Below are positions 28,441 to 37,889 of a stretch of 64,000 nucleotides of DNA, piece by piece. The stretch's first letter is position 1, and each line of letters begins with the position of its first letter. A program made the translations under genes and the position numbers. The notes under the pieces are model-generated. The model saw only the letters and a list, made by a program, of their open reading frames with translations. It did no database searches and was not told the origin of the DNA. Origin of the DNA: Faecalibacter bovis (GTDB taxonomy: Bacteria > Bacteroidota > Bacteroidia > Flavobacteriales > Weeksellaceae); contig NZ_CP072842.1 of the NCBI RefSeq assembly GCF_017948305.1, positions 1,501,001 through 1,565,000 on the forward strand, in the 5' to 3' direction.

Positions 28441-29514
28441 TTAATTTACGGTTGTCGTTGTCATAGCAGTTTCAGTCATGGTTTGTTTTTGACCATTCAT
28501 TTCCATTGTACGTTTCGACGTTTCTTTTTTAGTTAAACTTACATTATTGATCCAACCAGATTGTGTATCTAACACGATTGAACCCGTTACATCTGCATCC
28601 ATATTCACACTCATTTTCATACCTTGTTGTGCATCTGATCCACTTAATTTTTGACCACCTTTTACAGCGATTTTTGTGTTCTTAGAATCCACATTTGTTA
28701 ATGTACGAGTTAAGTTCGAATTACCTTTCAGTCCACCTTCGTTGATGTTTTGAGTATCAGACCAAGATTCATTTAATTTTAATTTTTTGTCAGGGTAAAT
28801 GTTCATCGTTTCTTCGAATTGAGCTGAAATAGCTTTATCGTTTAAAGAATTTTTCAACATTTCGCTGATAAATTTTTGCTCTTCAGCAGATAATTGACTT
28901 TTAACTGAAGCTTCAATTTGCTGTCTAATTTTTTCTAATCCAGTTACAGAAATTACTTTACCTTTTTGATCCACCTTCATGGTATAAGGTTTTCCAATCA
29001 TTCCTTTGTAAATACTCCAAGAAAATGCAATGTCTTTGTTTGTTGGTTTAGCTCCATTTGTATCATAAGACATTGTTTTTCCTTCCGGATCAGTCATTTT
29101 TTCGCTGTATTGTTTAGAAACAACTTCTAAAGTATAAATACCATCTTTTACATCTTTTACTGTATATTGAATAGTTTTTTTACTTTCGTTTGTCATCTTG
29201 ATGCTTTTAGTTCCATCAGTTGCTGTGTTTACAGATTTTACAGCTAAAGTAATCGGGTAAGTTTTACCTTTTTCTAAATTATATCTGAAATCAAATGTAT
29301 TATCTTCATTTTTTTGAATTGCAGTATTTTCAGTTATTTCCAAAGGTTTAGCAATAGTGTCAGCAGCATCTACTTTTACAATTGTATCGCCTTTTTTATC
29401 AATAATTAATTCTTGTCCTGCTTCATTTGTTCCAACTACTTTTTCGTCTTTACTATCATTTTTACAAGCTACGATTGTTGTAATTATAGCAACTGCTAAG
29501 AATATTTTTTTCAT
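28441..29514 (-). CDS. DUF6263 family lipoprotein
   Basis: A 357-residue predicted lipoprotein: the signal peptide MKKIFLAVAIITTIVAC ends in a lipobox with the acylated cysteine at 17. A short acidic linker precedes a beta-rich domain (about 75-345) with YNLEKGKTYPITLAVKS and repeated threonine-rich strands, matching DUF6263 as I recall it. First gene of the operon with DUF4834, yfhO type and glycosyltransferase. A promoter and a 20-base dyad lie upstream. Function unknown. Confidence 0.75.
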   Translation of the reverse strand: MKKIFLAVAIITTIVACKNDSKDEKVVGTNEAGQELIIDKKGDTIVKVDAADTIAKPLEITENTAIQKNEDNTFDFRYNLEKGKTYPITLAVKSVNTATDGTKSIKMTNESKKTIQYTVKDVKDGIYTLEVVSKQYSEKMTDPEGKTMSYDTNGAKPTNKDIAFSWSIYKGMIGKPYTMKVDQKGKVISVTGLEKIRQQIEASVKSQLSAEEQKFISEMLKNSLNDKAISAQFEETMNIYPDKKLKLNESWSDTQNINEGGLKGNSNLTRTLTNVDSKNTKIAVKGGQKLSGSDAQQGMKMSVNMDADVTGSIVLDTQSGWINNVSLTKKETSKRTMEMNGQKQTMTETAMTTTTVN

Positions 29515-29538
29515 ATGTTTTATAAATACGGTTTTGAG

Positions 29539-29558
29539 TTTTAGTATTCATACTAAAA
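29539..29558 (-). promoter_or_regulatory. Dyad over the start site of the DUF6263 operon
   Basis: TTTTAGTAT and ATACTAAAA flank a 2-base centre, a perfect 9-bp inverted repeat. It lies just downstream of the -7 box, where the transcript should begin. The position suggests a repressor operator; this is an inference. Confidence 0.4.
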
Positions 29559-29564
29559 TCAATC

Positions 29565-29595
29565 CAAAAATAACGATTTTAGATGGTATTACAAG
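29565..29595 (-). promoter_or_regulatory. Promoter of the DUF6263-yfhO operon
   Basis: On the minus strand CTTG, a 19-bp spacer and TATTTTTG (29572-29565). The -7 box is exact and the -33 box matches three of four bases. Confidence 0.6.
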
Positions 29596-29636
29596 ATGAT
29601 ATTTTAAATGTATTGATTATGAATCGAATAATTATG

Positions 29637-29668
29637 TAAAAAATAAGCGACTCTATCTTGAGTCGCTT
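29637..29668 (-). terminator. Terminator after the alpha-2-macroglobulin gene
   Basis: A 9-bp stem (AAGCGACTC and complement) with a 6-base loop and a T-rich tail on the minus strand, directly after the stop codon. Confidence 0.8.
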
Positions 29669-29671
29669 AAG

Positions 29672-32600
29672 TTATTTTACAATTGTAATTTTAGAACTTT
29701 TTGAATGCGTTTTATAACTTGTGTTATACATGCTTTCTGCTTGGGAAATACCAGCATTATATGTGCCTAAATTATTTGCTTTTACTTCATATTCAAAAAC
29801 GTGAAATCCTTTTGGTAAATAGTCGATAAAGAAATTAGTTTCAGTATCTTTTGTTTCAAAATAATGTGGTGTACCACCAATCCATTTGTATCCAGAGGGT
29901 TTGTAAACAGGCTCGAATCCTGCTGCACGATTGTCTTTTAGATGAATATAACTTACATCTTCTTCTGAAATCAATGTTAATTTAATTTTTAAATTTTCAC
30001 CTAATCGAATATCTCGATTTAACGGAACCCAAACCTCTTTCTCTTTGATTAAAATCTCTCGTTCGATTCTTAATTTACTTTGATGCGATTTTACATCTTC
30101 AAAAGGTACTTGATGTGTTGTAATAACAGTTCCATACAAATTGAACGTTTGATTATTTTTTACTTTGAATGAATCCGGAATTTGGTTGATATTTTTTGAT
30201 TGAAGTATTTCTTGTCCAAAAACTTTAGTTGTTTCTAAGTTTTCCAAACCTTTAATTTCAACTTTTGGTTCAGTTTTTTGATCAGATTTTAAAGTGTTTA
30301 ATAAACTTGAAACGGTATAATTGTTACTTAAAGTATTGTTCCATGCATTCTGTTTGTGCTTTAACAACATCCATTGCACCAAATTCTGTGTTTCTTTTCC
30401 GTTTGCTAAGAAAGCTTCTACCAAAACAGCTTGTGTAGAAAGTGGAGTTTCTAAAAAATAATGTTGTGGATCGTTCCAATAAGAACCATTTTCTTTTTCA
30501 ACAATCATTTCATCATCCAAACTTTTAAGAATGTTTTTCGCATACACTTCAGAACCTAAAAATTTTGTAACGATTGCTGCTTTTGCTCGTAACGATAAAT
30601 TACTTTTAGCAACTTCAGTTTCAATGTTATTATATTGTTTTTGATATAATTTTTTAACCTCTGCAATTTTAGGATTTTCAATAGGATTGAATTGATAGAT
30701 ATAAATCAGATCAATATAATTTGAAAGATTAATATTTTTAATTTTTTCTGTTGATTTTTGTAAATCTAAATTATATTGAATCAAATATTCTACACCTTTT
30801 TGGAAACTGTTTTTTAATCCATCTGAAACTTCGTTCGGTTGACTTTTAATCATTCGACCCATGTAAATTAAAATTTGTTTCGTGATTTCGTGATTCGTTT
30901 TACCACCTTCAAACCAAGGGAAACTTCCATCTTTTAATTGACTACTAACAATTTTACTTTCCAATGATTTAATTTCTTTCGAAATGTTTTTTCCTTCAAA
31001 TAGTTTCGCAATCTGAATTAATTGTTCTTTTTGAGAATTCGCTTTATTTACCCAATTTGATTTTATTTTATTGATTTCATTATCAAATGATGTTTCAATT
31101 TTTTCAGTTTTCAACAATTCTTGTAAATAAGTAACAACTTCTGGATGCGTTGCTTTTATTTGTTCTAACAATTTATAAGCATACCATTTACTTGTAGTTT
31201 GCTCTGTACATTCGTAAGGATAAAAAGCTAAATTGTTAAGAATTGATAAAACTTGTACCAACTGATTTGATTCAATATCAATTTTAATTTGTTTGAAATT
31301 ATTTTTCTGATTATTGATCGTAATTTCTTTCTCTTCGTTTGGCAAAACCACGAAGGAATTCGCTTCTGAAATTTCGATTTTATTCGGAAGAATTGGTAAA
31401 ACTTGTTGTTCACCATCAGAAAATTGATTATTTCCCACAACAATTTTTATTATAACATCCTCCAAATTATCAGGAACTTTAATTGACCATTCAATCAAAG
31501 AATTTTGTTTTGATTTTGTATCAAATGTTTTTTTGTTATTCACAATATTGAACAAATTGTTAATAACTTCATTTGTTTGTGGATTGATCAATTCTATTTT
31601 AGCTAAACCACTAATATCATTTTCGCTAATGTTCTGAATTTGTGCAGAAATAACCATCTCGTCGCCTGATCTTAAAAATCGAGGCAAATGCGGAGAAACC
31701 ATCAAATCTTTTTGCGTTTTTGTAGTAAAAGTTCCAACTCCAGAATTTAATTCTTTGTCATGTGCAAAAACTAATAATTTCCATTCGGACAACGCTTCAG
31801 GAGAAGTAAATTCAAACGTAATTAAACCAGCTTTATCTGTACGTAAAGTAGGATAGAAGAAAGCGGTTTCTTGCAAGTTAGTTCGAGTTTTTACGGTTGA
31901 TAAATCAATTTTATAATTTGCTTTTCCGTCAGTTGTAATTACAATAACACCATTTGCTCCACGGCTACCATATAATGCAGTCGCAGATTGATCTTTTAAT
32001 AAAGTTGTGGAAGTGATATTTAGTTTAGATACATCAAATGTATCTTCTTGTATTACGCCATCTACAACAATTAAAGGATTTTTGGCAGTAATCGAAGAAA
32101 CACCACGGATGGTAACTGAATTTGTTGCTCCAACAGCATATCCCATACCGACAACTTCTGATAAATCAATTCCAGGAACTTTACCTGATAACATTTGATC
32201 AACTGAAGTTTCAAAATTTTCTTCATATTTTGTATTTGCACCAACAGAAATAGATTGTTTTACAACATCGTAATTTGTTCCAAATTCTTGAAATGGTTCA
32301 TAAGTTACCCATTTAAATTCTGGATAATTAAATTGTAAAGGAATGTAAGATTTTGATTTGTATTTTGAAATCAGGTTACTTGTGTCATATAAATCAGTCA
32401 TAAAATTATTTACTTGGAAAGGATATTGAGCCCAACGATTCCAATTGATTTTATAAAATGAATGATTTCTAAATTGATCCAAAGAGGCATCGTACATAGA
32501 AGCTAATACTTCTGCATCTGCATTTTTCTGATTTGGATTAACAATTTTTAAAGACCAAGTTTCTTGATTTCCGGGTTGAATTTTATCTCTAAAAACTGCT

Positions 32601-35600
32601 GTTTTAATTTCAAGTTCTTTCGTAGCAACTTGCATCGGAATTTTTAAATTTCCCGATTTGTATTGGTTGTTTTTGATGAATAAATAATCTATTTTGAAAT
32701 TATTATTTACAAGTTCCTTTGTAATTTTTGTTGTATAAATTGCTTTACCATTTTTGAAAGGAAGTGCAATAGTTTTTATGAATTTATTTTCTTCTTGCAA
32801 ATACAAGAAGATATTCGATTTTTCTTTAAAATCGGTCTCAAATTCTAACTTAAATTCATCTCCAACGTTATAATCATTTTTAGAAAATTTAACGGTTAAA
32901 AATTCTTTAGATGACGTACGATAAGATTCATCTTCGGCAATATGTACAACCTTAAAATCGCTAATTGTATCATTTTTTATAATAGAAATTGCTTCAACTA
33001 AATATTTTCCTTTAGATAATTTTTCAGGTTGATTGACAGTTACAAATTTCTTTTCGTTAGTATCAAAAGATGAGGTTTGAACAATTTTATAATTTTTCCA
33101 ATAACGTTTTTCTTCCTCTAAATTTTCATCATTTAAATTATATTTCCCGAAATATTTATGCTTTGCTTCTGATGATAAAATATGATAATCCGAATCAAAA
33201 TCGTATTCATGTTCTCCATAAATTCCAGCAGGTTCAGGAATTTGATAAATTGTAATTTGTCCCTTTAATGGAGTAAATTGTTTATTCAAATTCTCAGTGT
33301 TGATGTTAATATCTTTCCAATCTTTATTGATGTAATATTTACTTGGAGCAAGGTTAATTTGGTATGGATTTTCGCTGAAATAATATTTTAACGAAGTGAT
33401 TTGAGATTCGCCAGTTTCATTAATCGCTTTGATGTAAAAATTTAGATCGTTATACTTTTGGTTTCCTACTAATTTTTGAGTAATTGTAAATTCACCATTT
33501 TCATCTGTAGTGGTATGATCGGTAAAATTAATGTTGCTTAAAGAACTTTTTATTTCATACTCAATTTTTACATTAGTTAATCTCGCACCAGAAAGTGATT
33601 CTACAAAACCTTTAAAAATAGCAGTGTCACCCAATTGATAATTTTCTTTGGGTTGATTCAATTTCACTCTAAAAGTCGGGCGTTTGTATTCTTCAACTTG
33701 GAAATATTGATACCCGATGTTTTCTTTTTTATGAAAAACTGAAATTCTAAAGTTTCCATTTAAAGTTTCTTCTGGTAACTTGAATTTTCCGTTAATAGAA
33801 CCAAATTCATTTGTTTTAAGAATTATACTATCAATTTTTTGATGATTGGCATCAAATAAGATTGATTTCAATTCGATACCAGCTAATACATTACCAGTTT
33901 TTTGATTCTTTTCGTATACAATTGCTTTAAAAAATACTTCTTGATTTGGTCGATAAATCGCTCGATCGGTTAATATCACAGCGTTTTTTATTTTAGAAGC
34001 ATTGTTTTCTAAATTGTAGTTATAATTATCAACATCCAAATTCATTAATTCAATAAATTCTTTTGAACTCGGAATATATAAGTACAAATAATCTAAATCC
34101 TCATATTTGTCGCTATTATCGTTTGATTGATAGAAAAATTCTCCCGCTTCATTGGTCGTTAATGATTTAATTTTATCATAATCCTTTTTCTCGCCATCAT
34201 TATAGAGTTGGATTCTAGTATTTAATAAAGGTAATCCTGTGTTTCGATTTATGATTTGAGCTTTGTATTTGTAACCATTATTCGTTTCATCAATTTCAAA
34301 CATTTTTACAATCCAATCTGAAATAGTAATCGTTGAACTTTTTACAATTTTAGTCTCATCATCATTTACAAAGTCAGGATGATTACTAGCAACGATAAAA
34401 TATTCGCCAGCTTCCAAAGGATTAATTTTATATAAAGTCGAATGATCTAAATAGTCTTCAAAATGTTTTAATTTGATCTTTTCTTCATACACCAATTTTG
34501 CATCAGTTTCATAGCGATTAGCTATTGTATCGTATGAAAAATTAACTTGTTTTTTATCAAAAGGATGACTGTTTTTATAAATTCTGATGTAAAGTTGATC
34601 TGTTTTTACGGAAGTAATTGTGATAGGAATATATTCATTCTTAGTATATGAGGTTGGGAAATCAAGATTGAAAGATGGTTTGCTAATTTTCTTTTTAAGT
34701 TCGATTAAATTCTTAGTCCAAATTGTATTTGGATATAATTCTATTGCTTGATTAAGCTGCTTAATTGCAGTTGGAATTTTATCACGATTATAATTGTACG
34801 TATAATTGATATTATTAATCGTACGATATAGAATCTGAGCATTAAAATCAGCTGGAATTTTCTTTAGATTTTGAATTAAGTCATCAAAATTTAGTTCATC
34901 TCTTTTTCGTCCAAAATTCGTATAATATTGATACGCTTTGGCTTCAGGGGATTTTTGGTTAATTATTTCAAGTTCATTTTGTATAGTAGTAATGCGATGG
35001 TTGATGATTTGATTTCTTTTTTCTACATCATTTATATTATTAGAATAAAGATTGTCAATTCCATTTAAATACATATTACCCAAAATATGAAACAAAGTTG
35101 GAGCAATCGTAAATGAATTGTAGTGAGCAAAACTTGTTTTTACATCCTCAAGTTGAGGTTGATCGATAGCATTTGATGTAAAAAGCAGCTTCCATTTTTC
35201 AGATGGTTCTTTTTGTAAAGTTTTATAATCTTTGATAGATTCTACCAGCAGCGAATCAATATATTTTATTTTTTTTACGGTTGACCAATCCGTATACGAA
35301 TTGGATTGATCATTTTCTTTAATTGGTTTACTATATATTCTATCAAATAAGAAATTTGCATAATACTGATGAAGTATAGCTTTTTCTATTTTATTAGCTT
35401 TTTTTATTTCGTTGTTTAAAGTTTCAGAAACCTTGTTGATAAAGAATTCTTGATTAGTTTGTTTAAATCTTAAGAGATGTATTTCTCTAAAAAAAGCTAA
35501 TAAATACTCAGGTTGTTTATTTTCTTTTAAAGCAATCGATTTTGTTTGTTGTATAAAACGATTGGCATTATCATAATTTTTTTTCGCGATGTTTGAATTT

Positions 35601-35686
35601 ATTGAATCAAAATTTGATTTGTAGTCAAAGTTTTGCCCAAATGTATAGAACGATAAGATTAGAAAAAAGAGCGCTTTAAATTTCAT
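29672..35686 (-). CDS. Alpha-2-macroglobulin family protein with internal SusC/TonB-plug-like segment
   Basis: A 2004-residue exported protein with a Sec signal peptide (MKFKALFFLILSFYTFG) and no lipobox cysteine. Macroglobulin-type strands start near 340, and the MG2 region with LTDRAIYRPNQEVFFKAIVY is near 570. A thioester motif C-T-E-Q is present at Cys1493-Gln1496, in the usual helical domain. Between about 1150 and 1250 there is a stretch that reads like a SusC/RagA plug: MLSGKVPGIDL, SVTIRGVSSI, NPLIVVDGVIQ and SATALYGSRGANGVIVI. Bacterial macroglobulins are thought to trap foreign proteases in the periplasm. The plug-like insert suggests a link to outer membrane partners, but that is speculative. 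The gene stands alone between terminators. Confidence 0.85.
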   Translation of the reverse strand: MKFKALFFLILSFYTFGQNFDYKSNFDSINSNIAKKNYDNANRFIQQTKSIALKENKQPEYLLAFFREIHLLRFKQTNQEFFINKVSETLNNEIKKANKIEKAILHQYYANFLFDRIYSKPIKENDQSNSYTDWSTVKKIKYIDSLLVESIKDYKTLQKEPSEKWKLLFTSNAIDQPQLEDVKTSFAHYNSFTIAPTLFHILGNMYLNGIDNLYSNNINDVEKRNQIINHRITTIQNELEIINQKSPEAKAYQYYTNFGRKRDELNFDDLIQNLKKIPADFNAQILYRTINNINYTYNYNRDKIPTAIKQLNQAIELYPNTIWTKNLIELKKKISKPSFNLDFPTSYTKNEYIPITITSVKTDQLYIRIYKNSHPFDKKQVNFSYDTIANRYETDAKLVYEEKIKLKHFEDYLDHSTLYKINPLEAGEYFIVASNHPDFVNDDETKIVKSSTITISDWIVKMFEIDETNNGYKYKAQIINRNTGLPLLNTRIQLYNDGEKKDYDKIKSLTTNEAGEFFYQSNDNSDKYEDLDYLYLYIPSSKEFIELMNLDVDNYNYNLENNASKIKNAVILTDRAIYRPNQEVFFKAIVYEKNQKTGNVLAGIELKSILFDANHQKIDSIILKTNEFGSINGKFKLPEETLNGNFRISVFHKKENIGYQYFQVEEYKRPTFRVKLNQPKENYQLGDTAIFKGFVESLSGARLTNVKIEYEIKSSLSNINFTDHTTTDENGEFTITQKLVGNQKYNDLNFYIKAINETGESQITSLKYYFSENPYQINLAPSKYYINKDWKDININTENLNKQFTPLKGQITIYQIPEPAGIYGEHEYDFDSDYHILSSEAKHKYFGKYNLNDENLEEEKRYWKNYKIVQTSSFDTNEKKFVTVNQPEKLSKGKYLVEAISIIKNDTISDFKVVHIAEDESYRTSSKEFLTVKFSKNDYNVGDEFKLEFETDFKEKSNIFLYLQEENKFIKTIALPFKNGKAIYTTKITKELVNNNFKIDYLFIKNNQYKSGNLKIPMQVATKELEIKTAVFRDKIQPGNQETWSLKIVNPNQKNADAEVLASMYDASLDQFRNHSFYKINWNRWAQYPFQVNNFMTDLYDTSNLISKYKSKSYIPLQFNYPEFKWVTYEPFQEFGTNYDVVKQSISVGANTKYEENFETSVDQMLSGKVPGIDLSEVVGMGYAVGATNSVTIRGVSSITAKNPLIVVDGVIQEDTFDVSKLNITSTTLLKDQSATALYGSRGANGVIVITTDGKANYKIDLSTVKTRTNLQETAFFYPTLRTDKAGLITFEFTSPEALSEWKLLVFAHDKELNSGVGTFTTKTQKDLMVSPHLPRFLRSGDEMVISAQIQNISENDISGLAKIELINPQTNEVINNLFNIVNNKKTFDTKSKQNSLIEWSIKVPDNLEDVIIKIVVGNNQFSDGEQQVLPILPNKIEISEANSFVVLPNEEKEITINNQKNNFKQIKIDIESNQLVQVLSILNNLAFYPYECTEQTTSKWYAYKLLEQIKATHPEVVTYLQELLKTEKIETSFDNEINKIKSNWVNKANSQKEQLIQIAKLFEGKNISKEIKSLESKIVSSQLKDGSFPWFEGGKTNHEITKQILIYMGRMIKSQPNEVSDGLKNSFQKGVEYLIQYNLDLQKSTEKIKNINLSNYIDLIYIYQFNPIENPKIAEVKKLYQKQYNNIETEVAKSNLSLRAKAAIVTKFLGSEVYAKNILKSLDDEMIVEKENGSYWNDPQHYFLETPLSTQAVLVEAFLANGKETQNLVQWMLLKHKQNAWNNTLSNNYTVSSLLNTLKSDQKTEPKVEIKGLENLETTKVFGQEILQSKNINQIPDSFKVKNNQTFNLYGTVITTHQVPFEDVKSHQSKLRIEREILIKEKEVWVPLNRDIRLGENLKIKLTLISEEDVSYIHLKDNRAAGFEPVYKPSGYKWIGGTPHYFETKDTETNFFIDYLPKGFHVFEYEVKANNLGTYNAGISQAESMYNTSYKTHSKSSKITIVK

Positions 35687-35727
35687 TAGTAGTGTTTAAT
35701 TGCTTAAAAATAAGAAATTAAACGATA

Positions 35728-35760
35728 CAAAAAAAAGCTGCCCAAATTTGGACAGCTTTT
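35728..35760 (-). terminator. Terminator after dnaK
   Basis: AAAAGCTG-CCC and its near complement form an 11-bp stem with one wobble around AAATTT. On the minus strand it is followed by eight T. Confidence 0.8.
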
Positions 35761-35785
35761 ATAATATTTAAAAGAATGTATCTAA

Positions 35786-37672
35786 TTATTTAACTTCTTC
35801 GAAGTCTACATCTTCAACACCATCTGCTTTCGCGTCAGCTCCAGGTTGTGCTTGTGCACCACCTTGTTGCCCTTGGTTCATAGCAGCGTACATTTCTTCA
35901 GATGCAGCATTCCAAGCGTTGTTTAATTTTTCCATTGATGCGTCAATAGCAGCAACGTCTTGTGCTTGGTGAGCAGCTTTAACTTCAGTTAATGCTTCTT
36001 CGATTGGTTGTTTTTTCTCAGCTGGAATTTTATCTCCGTACTCAGATAATTGTTTTTCAGTTTGGAAAATTAAAGAGTCAGCAGCATTGATTTTCTCAAT
36101 TTTATTTTTAGCTTCTTCGTCTTTTGCAGCATTTTCCTGAGCTTCTTTTTTCATTCTTTCGATGTCAGCGTCAGACAAACCTGAAGATGCTTCGATTTTG
36201 ATCGATTGCTCTTTTCCAGTTCCTTTATCTTTAGCAGATACATTTAAGATACCATTCGCATCAATATCAAATGTAACCTCGATTTGTGGAACACCTCTTT
36301 GTGCTGGTGGGATATCAACTAAGTCGAAACGTCCGATTTCTTTGTTATCGTTGAATAATGGACGCTCTCCTTGACCAATTCTTAAAGTTACTGCTGGTTG
36401 ATTATCTACAGCTGTAGAGAAAACCTCAGACTTTTTAGTTGGGATAGTTGTATTAGCTTCGATTAATTTAGTGAAAACTCCACCTAAAGTTTCGATACCT
36501 AAAGATAATGGTGTAACGTCTAATAATAATACGTCTTTTACATCACCTGTTAATACACCTCCTTGGATAGCAGCTCCTACAGCAACAACCTCGTCTGGGT
36601 TAACACCTTTAGAAGGTTTTTTACCGAAGAAACTTTCTACTTCTTCTTGGATTTTTGGGATACGAGTAGATCCACCAACTAAGATAACTTCATCGATATC
36701 AGAAATTGATAAACCAGCATCGCTTAACGCTTTTTTACATGGTTCCATAGAACGACGTACTAAATCAGCAGTTAATTGATCAAATTTTGCACGAGATAAA
36801 GACTGAACTAAGTGTTTTGGTCCTGTTTCGTTTGCTGTAATATATGGTAAGTTAATTTCTGTTTGTGCAGAAGAAGATAACTCAATTTTAGCTTTTTCAG
36901 CAGCCTCACGTAAACGTTGTAAAGCCATAGGATCTTTCTTTAAATCTACGTTTTCAGCAGCTTTAAATTCGTCAGCTAACCAATCAATAATAGCATCATC
37001 AAAGTCATCACCTCCTAAACGAGTATCTCCGTTAGTTGCTAATACTTCAAATACACCATCACCTAATTCTAAGATAGAGATATCGAATGTTCCTCCTCCT
37101 AAATCGTAAACTGCGATTTTTTTGTCAGAATCAGCTTTATCTAATCCGTATGCTAATGCAGCAGCAGTTGGCTCATTGATGATACGCTCAACTTTTAAAC
37201 CTGCAATTTCACCAGCTTCTTTAGTTGCTTGACGTTGTGCGTCATTAAAGTAAGCAGGAACTGTAATTACGGCTCTTGTTACTTCTTGACCTAAATAATC
37301 TTCAGCAGTTTTTTTCATTTTTTGTAATGTCATTGCTGAGATTTCTTGTGGAGTGTATAAACGACCATCGATTTCAACACGAGGTGTATCATTGTCTCCT
37401 TTTACTACTTTATATGGCATTGCTTCTGCATCTGAAGCGTCATATTTAGCACCCATAAAACGTTTTACAGAGTAAATAGTTTTTGTAGGGTTAGTTACTG
37501 CTTGACGTTTAGCTGAATCTCCAACTTTTCTTTCACCTCCTTCAACGAAAGCTACGATAGATGGAGTAGTTCTTTTACCTTCTGCATTAGGGATAACTAC
37601 TGGCTCGCTACCTTCCATTACAGATACACAAGAGTTCGTTGTTCCTAAGTCAATTCCAATAATTTTGCTCAT
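35786..37672 (-). CDS. dnaK: Chaperone DnaK (Hsp70)
   Basis: Hsp70 of 628 residues. The ATPase domain has [17 protein letters not shown] at residue 4 on, [18 protein letters not shown] near 170 and [20 protein letters not shown] near 190. The interdomain linker [19 protein letters not shown] is near 383. The C-terminal lid ends in a glutamine- and glycine-rich stretch and [12 protein letters not shown]. It works with DnaJ and GrpE, neither of which is nearby. A 34-bp double palindrome (37727-37760) lies 55-88 bases upstream of the start and may control heat-shock expression. Confidence 0.98.
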   Translation of the reverse strand: MSKIIGIDLGTTNSCVSVMEGSEPVVIPNAEGKRTTPSIVAFVEGGERKVGDSAKRQAVTNPTKTIYSVKRFMGAKYDASDAEAMPYKVVKGDNDTPRVEIDGRLYTPQEISAMTLQKMKKTAEDYLGQEVTRAVITVPAYFNDAQRQATKEAGEIAGLKVERIINEPTAAALAYGLDKADSDKKIAVYDLGGGTFDISILELGDGVFEVLATNGDTRLGGDDFDDAIIDWLADEFKAAENVDLKKDPMALQRLREAAEKAKIELSSSAQTEINLPYITANETGPKHLVQSLSRAKFDQLTADLVRRSMEPCKKALSDAGLSISDIDEVILVGGSTRIPKIQEEVESFFGKKPSKGVNPDEVVAVGAAIQGGVLTGDVKDVLLLDVTPLSLGIETLGGVFTKLIEANTTIPTKKSEVFSTAVDNQPAVTLRIGQGERPLFNDNKEIGRFDLVDIPPAQRGVPQIEVTFDIDANGILNVSAKDKGTGKEQSIKIEASSGLSDADIERMKKEAQENAAKDEEAKNKIEKINAADSLIFQTEKQLSEYGDKIPAEKKQPIEEALTEVKAAHQAQDVAAIDASMEKLNNAWNAASEEMYAAMNQGQQGGAQAQPGADAKADGVEDVDFEEVK

Positions 37673-37726
37673 ATTATTTTTTTATTTCTTTAATTAAATT
37701 TGATAGTTACTTTTATATGATTGTAT

Positions 37727-37760
37727 GCACAATTCGTGTCTATATAGACAATCTTTGTGC
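37727..37760 (-). promoter_or_regulatory. Nested palindrome upstream of dnaK
   Basis: A perfect 14-bp core palindrome, TGTCTATATAGACA (37737-37750), is flanked at exactly 4 bases on each side by GCACAA (37727-37732) and its complement TTGTGC (37755-37760). It is not the CIRCE element of HrcA. No clear Bacteroidota -7 box is seen for dnaK, so its place relative to the promoter is open. Confidence 0.5.
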
Positions 37761-37765
37761 CAAGG

Positions 37766-37801
37766 CAAAAAAAATGACATGAGATAAATATCAAATGTCA
37801 T
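37766..37801 (-). terminator. Terminator after the HExxH-CsaA fusion gene
   Basis: ATGACAT and ATGTCAT pair across a 14-base loop. On the minus strand the stem is followed by eight consecutive T. It lies 89 bases after the stop codon. Confidence 0.5.
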
Positions 37802-37889
37802 CTTGTCATAAAACTATAATTTTCTTAAATAATTCGTTGCTAAATAGTCAGCTTTTACGATATAACTGACAAGGTGTGTTTTTGAAAGT

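Noticed and set aside
37727..37760. CIRCE (HrcA) element before dnaK
   Set aside because: The palindrome does not contain TTAGCACTC or GAGTGCTAA, and the spacing differs.
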